Shown here in pieces: positions 35,731-49,000 of a DNA stretch of 64,000 nt (positions within the stretch are counted from its first letter, which is position 1; each line of letters starts with the position of its first letter). The notes under the pieces were generated by a model. That model searched no databases. It saw nothing but the letters and a program-made list of their open reading frames with translations, and had not been told where the DNA came from. This DNA is from Bolinopsis microptera (taxonomy: Eukaryota; Ctenophora; Tentaculata; Lobata; Bolinopsidae). A program made the translations under genes and the position numbers. The stretch is from positions 11,595,113-11,659,112 of the forward strand of contig NC_087081.1 in assembly GCF_026151205.1 (NCBI RefSeq). Direction: 5' to 3'.

Positions 35731-36825
35731 TGGTCGCACTATTATCATATGCACGTATCATACACGTGCGTCACATCGTGTAGTCTCTAAACTGACCGTA
35801 ACGTTTTGACGGATCATTTCCAGGCACAGATTATCCGTTTTCAGAATATGATGAGGTAATTAACCCAATTAAGGATTTCAAAAGTAATTTTCGGGCCCAG
35901 TTGCGTAACTTTACTTTTTGGAGCCCCTGGACGGCCCCCCGCTGAAGTTTTCTGGCGCCCCTTCAAAAGATTTTTCACTTCTCAGGCCCTTTTATAATGA
36001 AATGGTCAGGTATTTTTTAAAGGCACCCCGGCCTCCTCTGGAGCTTTTTGTACCTCCAACTATTATTTTTGCATCGTCCTAATTGAAAGTCTGCCGGGAC
36101 GGTGAAGAGCCCCATTTTTGATGCCCCCCTCCTCATGTATAGCAGGATCTGCGAGGCTCTTTGTTACTCTTTGTCTGGGTTCTGGCTGAGTCAAACTACA
36201 TGTTCCATTATATCAGGAGTGGAGGCTTATTCTTATTGAAAGGCTCTCTTGTGGGCCGTAATGGAGATGCCTTTTTTGGTATTATATTATATATACATTC
36301 TATGCATATCATCGAAAGAGCAATTCTTCAATAAGTTACTTTGTGTTGCATGTTGCGATGGAATTTCTAAGGAGATTGTGCTCAACTTCTTCGGCGAACT
36401 ATCAATTTAATCAATATTTAGCAAATATAGCTACTTCTTTTGGATGTGTGAGCTCTCACGTGATTTCTTTGATAAGGTTACTATTTGAGCTAAATTCTGG
36501 AGCACTTAATATTTGAATTTCTAACAGCGCTTTCTCGCAAACTGAAAATTGATAGTATAATCGACCCAATCGAATTATTATGAGTAGAAGTATATAACAT
36601 AAGCCTCAAGACATTTAAATGACTAATATGGGAAATATAATTCTCTTCTGATTTGTCGCTGGATTACTGCCCTATCGTACAGACTGCTATAGTACAGACA
36701 GATACGTCTGAAAAAATCGATCTGCCGACACAAAAAGCTTACAAAGGATTTTTGACGTTTTTGAGTGCCATCAGGTGCCCTTTATGGCTGACCAACATTT
36801 GCAAACTTTTCCACGTGTCTTAAGG

Positions 36826-36985
36826 CCACTTTACCACTTTTTACCACCTTTCTTGTTTGTCGAATATATTTAGTTCTGAACATCGTAAAAGGTTGCAGAT
36901 TAATCGAGGGTGTTCATATTATCAGGAAGAAAAACTTTGTACTGACAATTTTCACGTCAGATAATCAATTAATTGGATAATTATT
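36826..36985. repeat. Dispersed repeat, copy 2
   Basis: Partner of the copy at 34935-35110. Here it directly abuts the left arm of the foldback region. Confidence 0.6.
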
Positions 36986-37484
36986 TTAAAATTTTTTTAT
37001 TGGCTCAAAATGATCGGAATAGCTTAAAACACGGAGAAAAGTAGTTTTGAGAAAAACTTCGAAAATTTTTCACTTACATTTATTTCAAGACAGGATATAA
37101 GAGTTTCATTATTAATTACAGTACAGCCTTATCGATTTTCACAGAAACTGCACCAAAGGCACATTTAAGATCAAACCTGCAGTAGTAGTACTATTACTAT
37201 CATTTTATTGATTTCAATGATCAATCAATGGGGTTAAAATAATCGCATAATAGGTAATAAATAAAACCTCTCTGAGTCTGTACCGTCGATCTTGCTAATC
37301 TGAACCGGCCTACCTAACGTAACACGAAATGCGGCCGCTTTTTTCATTTGTGGATGGCCGCTCAAGCAATTTTCCGATCCGTGATGGCTTATTTTATTAT
37401 ATTTTATTCTGAAAATCGAATCTAAAAATCTATATTCTCCTATATTTTTGAGCAATCACCTTGAAACTTTCAGGATATGTTCTT

Positions 37485-37670
37485 AGGACCATTTAGAAGA
37501 TTTCACTCGTCTCAGAATTTCGAGATAGGCCTTTAATAATTTTTCATTCGATTTTGAAAATCTTGGACCTCTTTTTTTTTTATTACGATTTTTCCAGGTC
37601 CAAGATTTTCAAAATGGAATAAAATTTTTTAAAAAATTCTAAAACGAGTGAAATCTTCTAAATGGTCCTT
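37485..37670. repeat. Hairpin with about 75-bp arms
   Basis: AGGACCATTTAGAAGATTTC at 37485 is mirrored by its reverse complement ending near 37669; the centre is a T-rich stretch. Arms also share TTTTGAAAATCTTGGACCT. Transcribed, it would be a long stem. Confidence 0.75.
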
Positions 37671-38119
37671 CGATTTTTAGGGCGCGCGATTGAAAATCGC
37701 TCGCGCAATACAAGTACACATGAGCGCTGACCTTTGACCGGCAATAATTTCGACTAGAGGAACAATATTTTTCCATGGAACCGAAAGTAGCAGATACCTT
37801 ACTCGGGATTATTATGACCGGGATAAAGTGGTGGGTTTAGGGTAATTTCGCCATATTTTTCCTGAACCACATTTTCACCGGTCGTTAATAAACCCGCCTA
37901 CTCAGCTTTTAGGGTTCCCAAGGGGTATGGGTGCTCATATTTTAATCGTTGTCTTATATTCACTAAAGAAGACTATTGGGACACTTGTTGTAGGTTTTTC
38001 GACTTCATTTGGCTAAAATTGCAAAAAATTCACCTTTTTGCCCAATTCTTGTCATATATCCTTATTGTCAAATTTGATTTAAATAGGCCAATTTTTAATT
38101 TCTTAGGTATTGACTATCT

Positions 38120-38245
38120 CTACATAATGAAATAGGACTCAAAGTAAAAGTAACAGTTAAATTAAAACTTGAATTAATTAAAACTGATGAAAGGGATGAT
38201 CCAGATGAGGATAACGAAGATGATTACAACTTATTGGAAGACTAA
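38120..38245 (+). pseudogene. Short acidic-ending coding-like fragment
   Basis: A frame reading NEIGLKVKVTVKLKLELIKT then a D/E-rich tail to TAA at 38243-38245. No start or acceptor fits. It may be the 3' end of a decayed transposon gene because it lies inside the nested foldback region. Unidentified. Confidence 0.25.
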
Positions 38246-39865
38246 ACAGCTCTCCCTTTATCTTAATATCAATCTGGTTGTTACGCTTCAAATGTTAACA
38301 AGAATTTCGCCGCGGTAACACCACGCACGATCAAATTTCCCTACTGCATACAATTTAATTGTTCTACTTTATTGTATCCCAGAGTGGTGTTTGGCGCATG
38401 TACAATGTAATAAACGTTTATATTATATTAGGCGTGCAGAACTTGAAAAATCCTGCGCGCATCTGAGGTGTCGCCGTCGATCTGTATGTGGTTTGGTTGT
38501 AGATCATTTCATACTTTGCGCGGTTTTGTTTCGTGTTAACAATAACGATATGCGTATCATGTCACGTCATATTACTGCATCGTATGCCAACTTATTGACT
38601 GTAATAAAATATGCTGTCTCGTCTTAGTTATTATTTGTATCTAACATAAACTAATACATTTTGATTCTTACTCGACACATCACAGCACCATCGACTTTCG
38701 AGCCTTTTATTTGATATAGGATTCTTTAAAAGAATACCACAATCTTGATATTATAGTTGCTTCTTGAATGTAACTGTGAAGTAACATTTGTTCTCAACTA
38801 TGTATTCCAATGCTTTCTACCATTCAGTGTCGATTAACTGTTAAATAATCAGCCCACAGCCACGAGTTTATCAGCTGACATCATAATTTTATTTGTTTTG
38901 ACTTGCTGAATTTTATCACTCGGTAATTTATTAAGATTGTTTCACACAAATAACACCTATATTGATGATTGATCCGTTTGTAACAGTCGTCAAGCACCAA
39001 AAACTGGTTGCTATGCCTGTAATTAATTAACTCATAACCAGCGTCGCGCGCGCAAAATAGACTCCTTTTATACACATAATTATAGGGGAGTGGTCTATAT
39101 TGCGAAGGAGCAGACTTTTGTCGACACCGTAGGACCGTCGGGCCACCTCATATATCCAAACCCGATTACTTATTCCCTACGATCTTTTTGCCTTCGGCAA
39201 GAGTAGGGAAAAAAATTATTTTCCATCTAGTTTGATTAACCACGAGTCATTATTTCTGTCTACTTTCAACATTTATTGATAATTCGACTTGTTTCACAAG
39301 TTTTAGCAATGCGAAAATTTCCAAACTTGCTTATCTCTAATAAGGAAATTTACATCTGAGACAACATTTTTGAATCTAAAATTGAAAGGTTGGACACCGG
39401 TAAAATGGCGACCGGGAAAATGTGGTGGGTTTTGAGCAATTTCGCCATATTTTCCCGAACCATATTTTAACAGGTCGTTAATAAACCCGTCGTAATAATC
39501 CCGAGTAAGGTAGATATTACTCCCCTCTATTAGAAACAACTATAAAATCAATTTCGAGAAAAATTTCATAAAGACCCGGGCCCCCTTAAGACACGTGGAA
39601 AAGTTTGGGAAAGTTGGTCAGCCATAAAGGGCATCTAACGGGACTCAAAAACGTCAAAAATCCTTTATAAGCTTTGCGTGTCGGCAAATCGATTTTTTCA
39701 GACGGATCTGTCTGTACTCCTACTATACTGCATACTGTATATTGTATATTGATTAAGTATGGGGCTGACCAAATTTGTGTCTTCGCACTAGCGTTTTTTA
39801 ATCACACTTTTTTAATGGGGGGGTGACATGTCTCCAATGTCTCCCGCACCTTATCTTTTCGAAAA

Positions 39866-40085
39866 AGACATTGGAGACATTGGAGACATTGGAGACATTG
39901 GAGACACAGCTTTTGGAGACATTTGGGACATTGGGGACATTAGGGACATTAGAGACACAGCTTTTGGAGACATTGGAGACATTGGGGACATTGTGGACAT
40001 TGGGGACATTGGAGACATTGGGGACATTAGGGACATAAAATGGATATTAGGGGCATTGGAGATATTGGAGACACAGCTTTTGGAG
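39866..40085. repeat. Left subterminal ATTGGAGAC/ATTGGGGAC repeats
   Basis: A 9-bp unit, G(G/A)GACATTG with variants, is repeated over 20 times with three CAGCTTTTGGAGAC interruptions. It mirrors the right subterminal block in inverted orientation. Confidence 0.9.
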
Positions 40086-43000
40086 ACTCCTCCTCCTCCT
40101 CCTCCTCCTCCTCCTCCTCCTCCTCCTCCTGAGTCCTCCTCCTGGGACCTGGGTCCTCCTCTTGGGTCCTCCTCCTGGGTCCTCCTCCGGACCTCCTGGG
40201 TCCTCCTCCTCTTCATCCTCCTCCTCTTCCTCCTCAATCATCAGTCCTCCTCCTCAATCCTCCTCCTCATCCTTCTCGTCAGTCCTCCTCCTCCTCAGTC
40301 CTCCCCAAGTCCCCCTCCTCCTCAGTCCTCCCCCAGTCCCCCTCCTCCTATTCAGTCCTCCTCCTCCTCCTCCTCAGTTCTCCTCAGTCCTCCTCCTTCT
40401 CAGTCCTCCTCCTGAGTCCTCTTCCTGAGTCCTCCTTCTGAATCCTGCTCCTCTTCCTAAGCCCTCCTCCTCCTAGGTCCTCCTCCTTCTCCTCCTCCTC
40501 CTCCTCAGTCCTTCTCCTCCTCCTCCCTAGCCTCTCAGTCATCCTCCTCAGTCATCCTCCTCAGCCATCCTCCTCAGCCATCCTCCTCAGCCATCCTCCT
40601 CAGCCATCATCCTCAGCCATCATCCTCAGTACTCCTCAGTCCTCCTCCTCAGTCCTCATCCTCCTCCTCAGTCCTCCTCCTCATCCTTCTCCTTATTCCT
40701 CCTCCTCCTCAGTCCTCCCCAGTCCCCCTCCTCCTCCTATTCACTCCTCCTCCTCCTCCTCAGTTTTCCTGAGTCCTCCTGAGTCTTCCTCTTCCTCCTG
40801 AGTCCTCTTCCTGGGTCCTCCTCCTCCTAGGTCCTCCTCTTTCTCCTCCTCAGTCCTTCTCCTCCTCCTCCTCAGTCCTCCTCCTCCTCCCTGTCAGTCA
40901 TCCTCCTCAGCCATCCTCCTCAGTGCTCCTCCTCCTCCCTGTCAGTCATCCTCCTCAGCCATCCTCCTCAGTCCTCCTCATCCTTCTCCTTAGTCCTCCT
41001 TCTCCTCAGTCCTCCCCAGTCCCCCTCCTCCTATTCACTCCTGGGTCCTCCTCCTCCTAGGTCCTCCTCCTTCTCCTCCTCAGTCCTTCTCCTCCTCCTC
41101 CTCAGTCCTCCTCCCTGTCAGTCATCCTCCTCAACCATCCTCATCAGTCCTCCTCAGTCCTCATCCTCAGTCCTCCTCTTCAGTCCTCCTCCTCCTGGGT
41201 CCTCTTCATCCTCCTCCTCTTCCTCCTCAGTCCTCAGTCCTCCTCCTCATCCTTCTCGTCAGTCCTCCTCCTCAGTCCTCCCCAGTCCCCCTCCTCCTCC
41301 TCCTATTCAGTCTTCCTCCTCCTCCTATTCAGTCCTCCTCCTTCTCATTCCTCCTAAGTCCTCCTCCTGAGTCCTCCTCCTCTTCCTCCTGAGTCCTCCT
41401 CCTGGTTCATCCTCCTCCTAGTTCCTCCACCTTCTCCTTCTCCTCCTCAGTCCTTCTCATCCTGCTCCTCCTGATCCTCGTCAGTCATCCTCTTCAGTAC
41501 TCCTCAGTCCTCCTCCTTCTCAGTCTTCCTCAGTCCTCTTCCTGAGTTCTCCTCCTCCTGAGTCCTCCTTCTGGGTCCTCCTCCTCCTCCTAGGTCCTCC
41601 TCCTTCTCCTCCTCAGTCCTACTCCTCCTCCTCAGTCCTCTTCCTCCTCCTCCTCCTCCTCCTCCCTCTCAATCATCCTCCTCAGCAATAATCCTCAGCC
41701 ATCCTCCTCAGTCCTCATCCTCCTCCTCAGTCCTCCTCCTCCTGGTCTTCCTCCTCTTCATCCTTCTCAGTCCTCAGTCCTCCTCCTCATCCTTCTCGTC
41801 AGTCTTCTTCATCCTCAGTCCTCCCCAGTCCCCCTCCTCCTCCTCCTCCTCCTCCTCCTCCTATTCAGTCCTCCTCCTCCTCAGTCCTCCTGAGTCCTAC
41901 TCCTCCTCTTCCTCTTGAGTCCTCCTCCTGGGTCCTCATCTTCCTAGGTCCTTCTCCTTCTCCTTCTCCTCAGTCCTTCTTCTCCTCCTGGTTCATCCTC
42001 CTCCTAGTTCCTCCACCTTCTCCTTCTCCTCCTCAGTCCTTCTCATCCTGCTCCTCCTGATCCTCGTCAGTCATCCTCTTCAGTACTCCTCAGTCCTCCT
42101 CCTTCTCAGTCTTCCTCAGTCCTCTTCCTGAGTTCTCCTCCTCCTGAGTCCTCCTTCTGGGTCCTCCTCCTCCTAGGTCCTCCTCCTTCTCCTCCTCAGT
42201 CCTACTCCTCCTCCTCAGTCCTCTTCCTCCTCCTCCTCCTCCTCCTCCCTCTCAATCATACTCCTCAGTCCTCCTCCTTCTCAGTCTTCCCCAGTCCTCT
42301 TCCTGAGTTCTCCTCCTCCTGAGTCCTCCTTCTGAATCCTGCTCCTCTTCCTAAGTCCTCCTCCTCCTAGGTCCTCCTCCTTCTCCTCCTCCTCCTCCTC
42401 AGTCCTTCTCTTCCTCCTCCCTAGCCTCTCAGTCATCCTCCTCAGTCATCCTCCTCAGCCATCCTCCTCAGCCATCCTCCTCAGCCATCATCCTCAGCCA
42501 TCATCCTCAGTACTCCTCAGTCCTCCTCCTCAGTCCTCATCCTCCTCCTCAGTCCTCCTCCTCATCCTTCTCCTTATTCCTCCTCCTCCTCAGTCCTCCC
42601 CAGTCCCCCTCCTCCTCCTATTCACTCCTCCTCCTCCTCCTCAGTTTTCCTGAGTCCTCCTGAGTCTTCCTCTTCCTCCTGAGTCCTCTTCCTGGGTCCT
42701 CCTCCTCCTAGGTCCTCCTCTTTCTCCTCCTCAGTCCTTCTCCTCCTCCTCCTCAGTCCTCCTCCTCCTCCCTGTCAGTCATCCTCCTCAGCCATCCTCC
42801 TCAGTGCTCCTCCTCCTCCCTGTCAGTCATCCTCCTCAGCCATCCTCCTCAGTCCTCCTCATCCTTCTCCTTAGTCCTCCTTCTCCTCAGTCCTCCCCAG
42901 TCCCCCTCCTCCTATTCACTCCTGGGTCCTCCTCCTCCTAGGTCCTCCTCCTTCTCCTCCTCAGTCCTTCTCCTCCTCCTCCTCAGTCCTCCTCCTCCTC

Positions 43001-46000
43001 CCTGTCAGTCATCCTCCTCAACCATCCTCATCAGTCCTCCTCAGTCCTCATCCTCAGTCCTCCTCTTCAGTCCTCCTCCTCCTGGGTCCTCTTCATCCTC
43101 CTCCTCTTCCTCCTCAGTCCTCAGTCCTCCTCCTCATCCTTCTCGTCAGTCCTCCTCCTCAGTCCTCCCCAAGTCCCCCTCCTCCTCAGTCCTCCCCCAG
43201 TCCCCCTCCTCCTATTCAGTCCTCCTCCTCCTCCTCCTCAGTTCTCCTCAGTCCTCCTCCTTCTCAGTCCTCCTCCTGAGTCCTCTTCCTGAGTCCTCCT
43301 TCTGAATCCTGCTCCTCTTCCTAAGCCCTCCTCCTCCTAGGTCCTCCTCCTTCTCCTCCTCCTCCTCCTCAGTCCTTCTCCTCCTCCTCCCTAGCCTCTC
43401 AGTCATCCTCCTCAGTCATCCTCCTCAGCCATCCTCCTCAGCCATCCTCCTCAGCCATCCTCCTCAGCCATCATCCTCAGCCATCATCCTCAGTACTCCT
43501 CAGTCCTCCTCCTCAGTCCTCATCCTCCTCCTCAGTCCTCCTCCTCATCCTTCTCCTTATTCCTCCTCCTCCTCAGTCCTCCCCAGTCCCCCTCCTCCTC
43601 CTATTCACTCCTCCTCCTCCTCCTCAGTTTTCCTGAGTCCTCCTGAGTCTTCCTCTTCCTCCTGAGTCCTCTTCCTGGGTCCTCCTCCTCCTAGGTCCTC
43701 CTCTTTCTCCTCCTCAGTCCTTCTCCTCCTCCTCCTCAGTCCTCCTCCTCCTCCCTGTCAGTCATCCTCCTCAGCCATCCTCCTCAGTGCTCCTCCTCCT
43801 CCCTGTCAGTCATCCTCCTCAGCCATCCTCCTCAGTCCTCCTCATCCTTCTCCTTAGTCCTCCTTCTCCTCAGTCCTCCCCAGTCCCCCTCCTCCTATTC
43901 ACTCCTGGGTCCTCCTCCTCCTAGGTCCTCCTCCTTCTCCTCCTCAGTCCTTCTCCTCCTCCTCCTCAGTCCTCCTCCTCCTCCCTGTCAGTCATCCTCC
44001 TCAACCATCCTCATCAGTCCTCCTCAGTCCTCATCCTCAGTCCTCCTCTTCAGTCCTCCTCCTCCTGGGTCCTCTTCATCCTCCTCCTCTTCCTCCTCAG
44101 TCCTCAGTCCTCCTCCTCATCCTTCTCGTCAGTCCTCCTCCTCAGTCCTCCCCAGTCCCCCTCCTCCTCCTCCTATTCAGTCTTCCTCCTCCTCCTATTC
44201 AGTCCTCCTCCTTCTCATTCCTCCTAAGTCCTCCTCCTGAGTCCTCCTCCTCTTCCTCCTGAGTCCTCCTCCTGGTTCATCCTCCTCCTAGTTCCTCCAC
44301 CTTCTCCTTCTCCTCCTCAGTCCTTCTCATCCTGCTCCTCCTGATCCTCGTCAGTCATCCTCTTCAGTACTCCTCAGTCCTCCTCCTTCTCAGTCTTCCT
44401 CAGTCCTCTTCCTGAGTTCTCCTCCTCCTGAGTCCTCCTTCTGGGTCCTCCTCCTCCTCCTAGGTCCTCCTCCTTCTCCTCCTCAGTCCTACTCCTCCTC
44501 CTCAGTCCTCTTCCTCCTCCTCCTCCTCCTCCTCCCTCTCAATCATCCTCCTCAGCAATTATCCTCAGCCATCCTCCTCAGTCCTCATCCTCCTCCTCAG
44601 TCCTCCTCCTCCTGGTCTTCCTCCTCTTCATCCTTCTCAGTCCTCAGTCCTCCTCCTCATCCTTCTCGTCAGTCTTCTTCATCCTCAGTCCTCCCCAGTC
44701 CCCCTCCTCCTCCTCCTCCTCCTCCTCCTATTCAGTCCTCCTCCTCCTCAGTCCTCCTGAGTCCTACTCCTCCTCTTCCTCTTGAGTCCTTCTCCTGGGT
44801 CCTCATCTTCCTAGGTCCTTCTCCTTCTCCTTCTCCTCAGTCCTTCTTCTCCTCCTGGTTCATCCTCCTCCTAGTTCCTCCACCTTCTCCTTCTCCTCCT
44901 CAGTCCTTCTCATCCTGCTCCTCCTGATCCTCGTCAGTCATCCTCTTCAGTACTCCTCAGTCCTCCTCCTTCTCAGTCTTCCTCAGTCCTCTTCCTGAGT
45001 TCTCCTCCTCCTGAGTCCTCCTTCTGGGTCCTCCTCCTCCTAGGTCCTCCTCCTTCTCCTCCTCAGTCCTACTCCTCCTCCTCAGTCCTCTTCCTCCTCC
45101 TCCTCCTCCTCCTCCCTCTCAATCATACTCCTCAGTCCTCCTCCTTCTCAGTCTTCCTCAGTCCTCTTCCTGAGTTCTCCTCCTCCTGAGTCCTCCTTCT
45201 GAATCCTGCTCCTCTTACTAAGTCCTCCTCCTCCTAGGTCCTCCTCCTTCTCCTCCTCCTCCTCCTCAGTCCTTCTCCTCCTCCTCCCTAGCCTCTCAGT
45301 CATCCTCCTCAGTCATCCTCCTCAGCCATCCTCCTCAGCCATCCTCCTCAGCCATCCTCCTCAGCCATCATCCTCAGCCATCATCCTCAGTACTCCTCAG
45401 TCCTCCTCCTCAGTCCTCATCCTCCTCCTCAGTCCTCCTCCTCATCCTTCTCCTTATTCCTCCTCCTCCTCAGTCCTCCCCAGTCCCCCTCCTCCTCCTA
45501 TTCACTCCTCCTCCTCCTCCTCAGTTTTCCTGAGTCCTCCTGAGTCTTCCTCTTCCTCCTGAGTCCTCTTCCTGGGTCCTCCTCCTCCTAGGTCCTCCTC
45601 TTTCTCCTCCTCAGTCCTTCTCCTCCTCCTCCTCAGTCCTCCTCCTCCTCCCTGTCAGTCATCCTCCTCAGCCATCCTCCTCAGTGCTCCTCCTCCTCCC
45701 TGTCAGTCATCCTCCTCAGCCATCCTCCTCAGTCCTCCTCATCCTTCTCCTTAGTCCTCCTTCTCCTCAGTCCTCCCCAGTCCCCCTCCTCCTATTCACT
45801 CCTGGGTCCTCCTCCTCCTAGGTCCTCCTCCCTTCTCCTCCTCAGTCCTTCTCCTCCTCCTCCTCAGTCCTCCTCCTCCTCCCTGTCAGTCATCCTCCTC
45901 AACCATCCTCATCAGTCCTCCTCAGTCCTCATCCTCAGTCCTCCTCTTCAGTCCTCCTCCTCCTGGGTCCTCTTCATCCTCCTCCTCTTCCTCCTCAGGT

Positions 46001-49000
46001 CCTCAGTCCTCCTCCTCATCCTTCTCGTCAGTCCTCCTCCTCAGTCCTCCCCAGTCCCCCTCCTCCTCCTCCTATTCAGTCTTCCTCCTCCTCCTATTCA
46101 GTCCTCCTCCTTCTCATTCCTCCTAAGTCCTCCTCCTGAGTCCTCCTCCTCTTCCTCCTGAGTCCTCCTCCTGGTTCATCCTCCTCCTAGTTCCTCCACC
46201 TTCTCCTTCTCCTCCTCAGTCCTTCTCATCCTGCTCCTCCTGATCCTCGTCAGTCATCCTCTTCAGTACTCCTCAGTCCTCCTCCTTCTCAGTCTTCCTC
46301 AGTCCTCTTCCTGAGTTCCTCCTCCTCCTGAGTCCTCCTTCTGGGTCCTCCTCCTCCTCCTAGGTCCTCCTCCTTCTCCTCCTCAGTCCTACTCCTCCTC
46401 CTCAGTCCTCTTCCTCCTCCTCCTCCTCCTCCTCCCTCTCAATCATCCTCCTCAGCAATTATCCTCAGCCATCCTCCTCAGTCCTCCTCAGTCCTCATCC
46501 TCCTCCTCAGTCCTCCTCCTCCTGGTCTTTCTCCTCTTCATCCTTCTCAGTCCTCAGTCCTCCTCCTCATCCTTCTCGTCAGTCTTCTTCATCCTCAGTC
46601 CTCCCCAGTCCCCCTCCTCCTCCTCCTCCTCCTCCTCCTCCTCCTATTCAGTCCTCCTCCTCCTCAGTCCTCCTGAGTCCTACTCCTCCTCTTCCTCTTG
46701 AGTCCTCCTCCTGGGTCCTCATCTTCCTAGGTCCTTCTCCTTCTCCTTCTCCTCAGTCCTTCTTCTCCTCCTGGTTCATCCTCCTCCTAGTTCCTCCACC
46801 TTCTCCTTCTCCTCCTCAGTCCTTCTCATCCTGCTCCTCCTGATCCTCGTCAGTCATCCTCTTCAGTACTCCTCAGTCCTCCTCCTTCTCAGTCTTCCTC
46901 AGTCCTCTTCCTGAGTTCTCCCTCCTCCTGAGTCTCCTCCTCTGGGTCCTCCTCCTCCTAGGTCCTCCTCCTTCTCCTCCTCAGTCCTACTCCTCCTCCT
47001 CAGTCCTCTTCCTCCTCCTCCTCCTCCTCCTCCTCTCAATCATACTCCTCAGTCCCTCCTCCTTCTCAGTCTTCCCCAGTCCTCTTCCTGAGTTCTCCTC
47101 CTCCTGAGTCCTCCTTCTGAATCCTGCTCCTCTTCCTAAGTCCTCCTCCTCCTAGGTCCTCCTCCTTCTCCTCCTCCTCCTCCTCAGTCCTTCTCCTCCT
47201 CCTCCCTAGCCTCTCAGTCATCCTCCTCAGTCATCCTCCTCAGCCATCCTCCTCAGCCATCCTCCTCAGCCATCATCCTCAGCCATCATCCTCAGTACTC
47301 CTCAGTCCTCCTCCTCAGTCCTCATCCTCCTCCTCAGTCCTCCTCCTCATCCTTCTCCTTATTCCTCCTCCTCCTCAGTCCTCCCCAGTCCCCCTCCTCC
47401 TCCTATTCACTCCTCCTCCTCCTCCTCAGTTTTCCTGAGTCCTCCTGAGTCTTCTCTTCCTCCTGAGTCCTCTTCCTGGGTCCTCCTCCTCCTAGGTCCT
47501 CCTCTTTCTCCTCCTCAGTCCTTCTCCTCCTCCTCCTCAGTCCTCCTCCTCCTCCCTGTCAGTCATCCTCCTCAGCCATCCTCCTCAGTGCTCCTCCTCC
47601 TCCCTGTCAGTCATCCTCCTCAGCCATCCTCCTCAGTCCTCCTCATCCTTCTCCTTAGTCCTCCTTCTCCTCAGTCCTCCCCAGTCCCCCTCCTCCTATT
47701 CACTCCTGGGTCCTCCTCCTCCTAGGTCCTCCTCCTTCTCCTCCTCAGTCCTTCTCCTCCTCCTCCTCAGTCCTCCTCCTCCTCCCTGTCAGTCATCCTC
47801 CTCAACCATCCTCATCAGTCCTCCTCAGTCCTCATCCTCAGTCCTCCTCTTCAGTCCTCCTCCTCCTGGGTCCTCTTCATCTCCCTCCTCTTCCTCCTCA
47901 TCCTCAGTCCTCCTCCTCATCCTTCTCGTCAGTCCTCCTCCTCAGTCCTCCCCAAGTCCCCCTCCTCCTCAGTCCTCCCCCAGTCCCCCTCCTCCTATTC
48001 AGTCCTCCTCCTCCTCCTCCTCAGTTCTCCTCAGTCCTCCTCCTTCTCAGTCCTCCTCCTGAGTCCTCTTCCTGAGTCCTCCTTCTGAATCCTGCTCCTC
48101 TTCCTAAGCCCTCCTCCTCCTAGGTCCTCCTCCTTCTCCTCCTCCTCCTCCTCAGTCCTTCTCCTCCTCCTCCCTAGCCTCTCAGTCATCCTCCTCAGTC
48201 ATCCTCCTCAGCCATCCTCCTCAGCCATCCTCCTCAGCCATCCTCCTCAGCCATCATCCTCAGCCATCATCCCAGTACTCCTCAGTCCTCCTCCTCAGTC
48301 CTCATCCTCCTCCTCAGTCCTCCTCCTCATCCTTCTCCTTATTCCTCCTCCTCCTCAGTCCTCCCCAGTCCCCCTCCTCCTCCTATTCACTCCTCCTCCT
48401 CCCTCCTCAGTTTTCCTGAGTCCTCCTGAGTCTTCCTCTTCCTCCTGAGTCCTCTTCCTGGGTCCTCCTCCTCCTAGGTCCTCCTCTTTCTCCTCCTCAG
48501 TCCTTCTCCTCCTCCTCCTCAGTCCTCCTCCTCCTCCCTGTCAGTCATCCTCCTCAGCCATCCTCCTCAGTGCTCCTCCTCCTCCCTGTCAGTCATCCTC
48601 CTCAGCCATCCTCCTCAGTCCTCCTCATCCTTCTCCTTAGTCCTCCTTCTCCTCAGTCCTCCCCAGTCCCCCTCCTCCTATTCACTCCTGGGTCCTCCTC
48701 CTCCTAGGTCCTCCTCCTTCTCCTCCTCAGTCCTTCTCCTCCTCCTCCTCAGTCCTCCTCCTCCTCCCTGTCAGTCATCCTCCTCAACCATCCTCATCAG
48801 TCCTCCTCAGTCCTCATCCTCAGTCCTCCTCTTCAGTCCTCCTCCTCCTGGGTCCTCTTCATCCTCCTCCTCTTCCTCCTCCTCAGTCCTCAGTCCTCCT
48901 CCTCATCCTTCTCGTCAGTCCTCCTCCTCAGTCCTCCCCAGTCCCCCTCCTCCTCCTCCTATTCAGTCTTCCTCCTCCTCCTATTCAGTCCTCCTCCTTC

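Larger units (their letters stand above)
36682..39731. mobile_element. Nested foldback region with about 145-bp inverted arms
   Basis: Left arm about 36682-36825 and right arm about 39584-39731 are inverted copies sharing CAGACAGAT, GTCTGAAAAAATCGAT, GGATTTTTGACGTTTTTGAG, TATGGCTGACCAAC and CCACGTGTCTTAAG. Inside is a second inverted pair, CCTTACTCGGGATTATTA at 37797-37814 and reversed at about 39493-39510, with a following 80-bp block repeated directly (37816-37899, 39407-39488). No transposase is seen. Target duplications were not resolved. Confidence 0.65.

Noticed and set aside
35362-39800. Further 3' exons of the secreted-protein gene
   Set aside because: Acceptors near 35846, 37597, 38107 and 38827 give immediate or early stops in the required phase; AATAAA at 35474 favours an end here.
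39823-40428. Long open frames of repeated S, P, L or DIGDIG residues at the left of the satellite
   Set aside because: They are translations of TCC and ATTGGAGAC repeats and occur in several frames on both strands; there is no start context or other gene signal.
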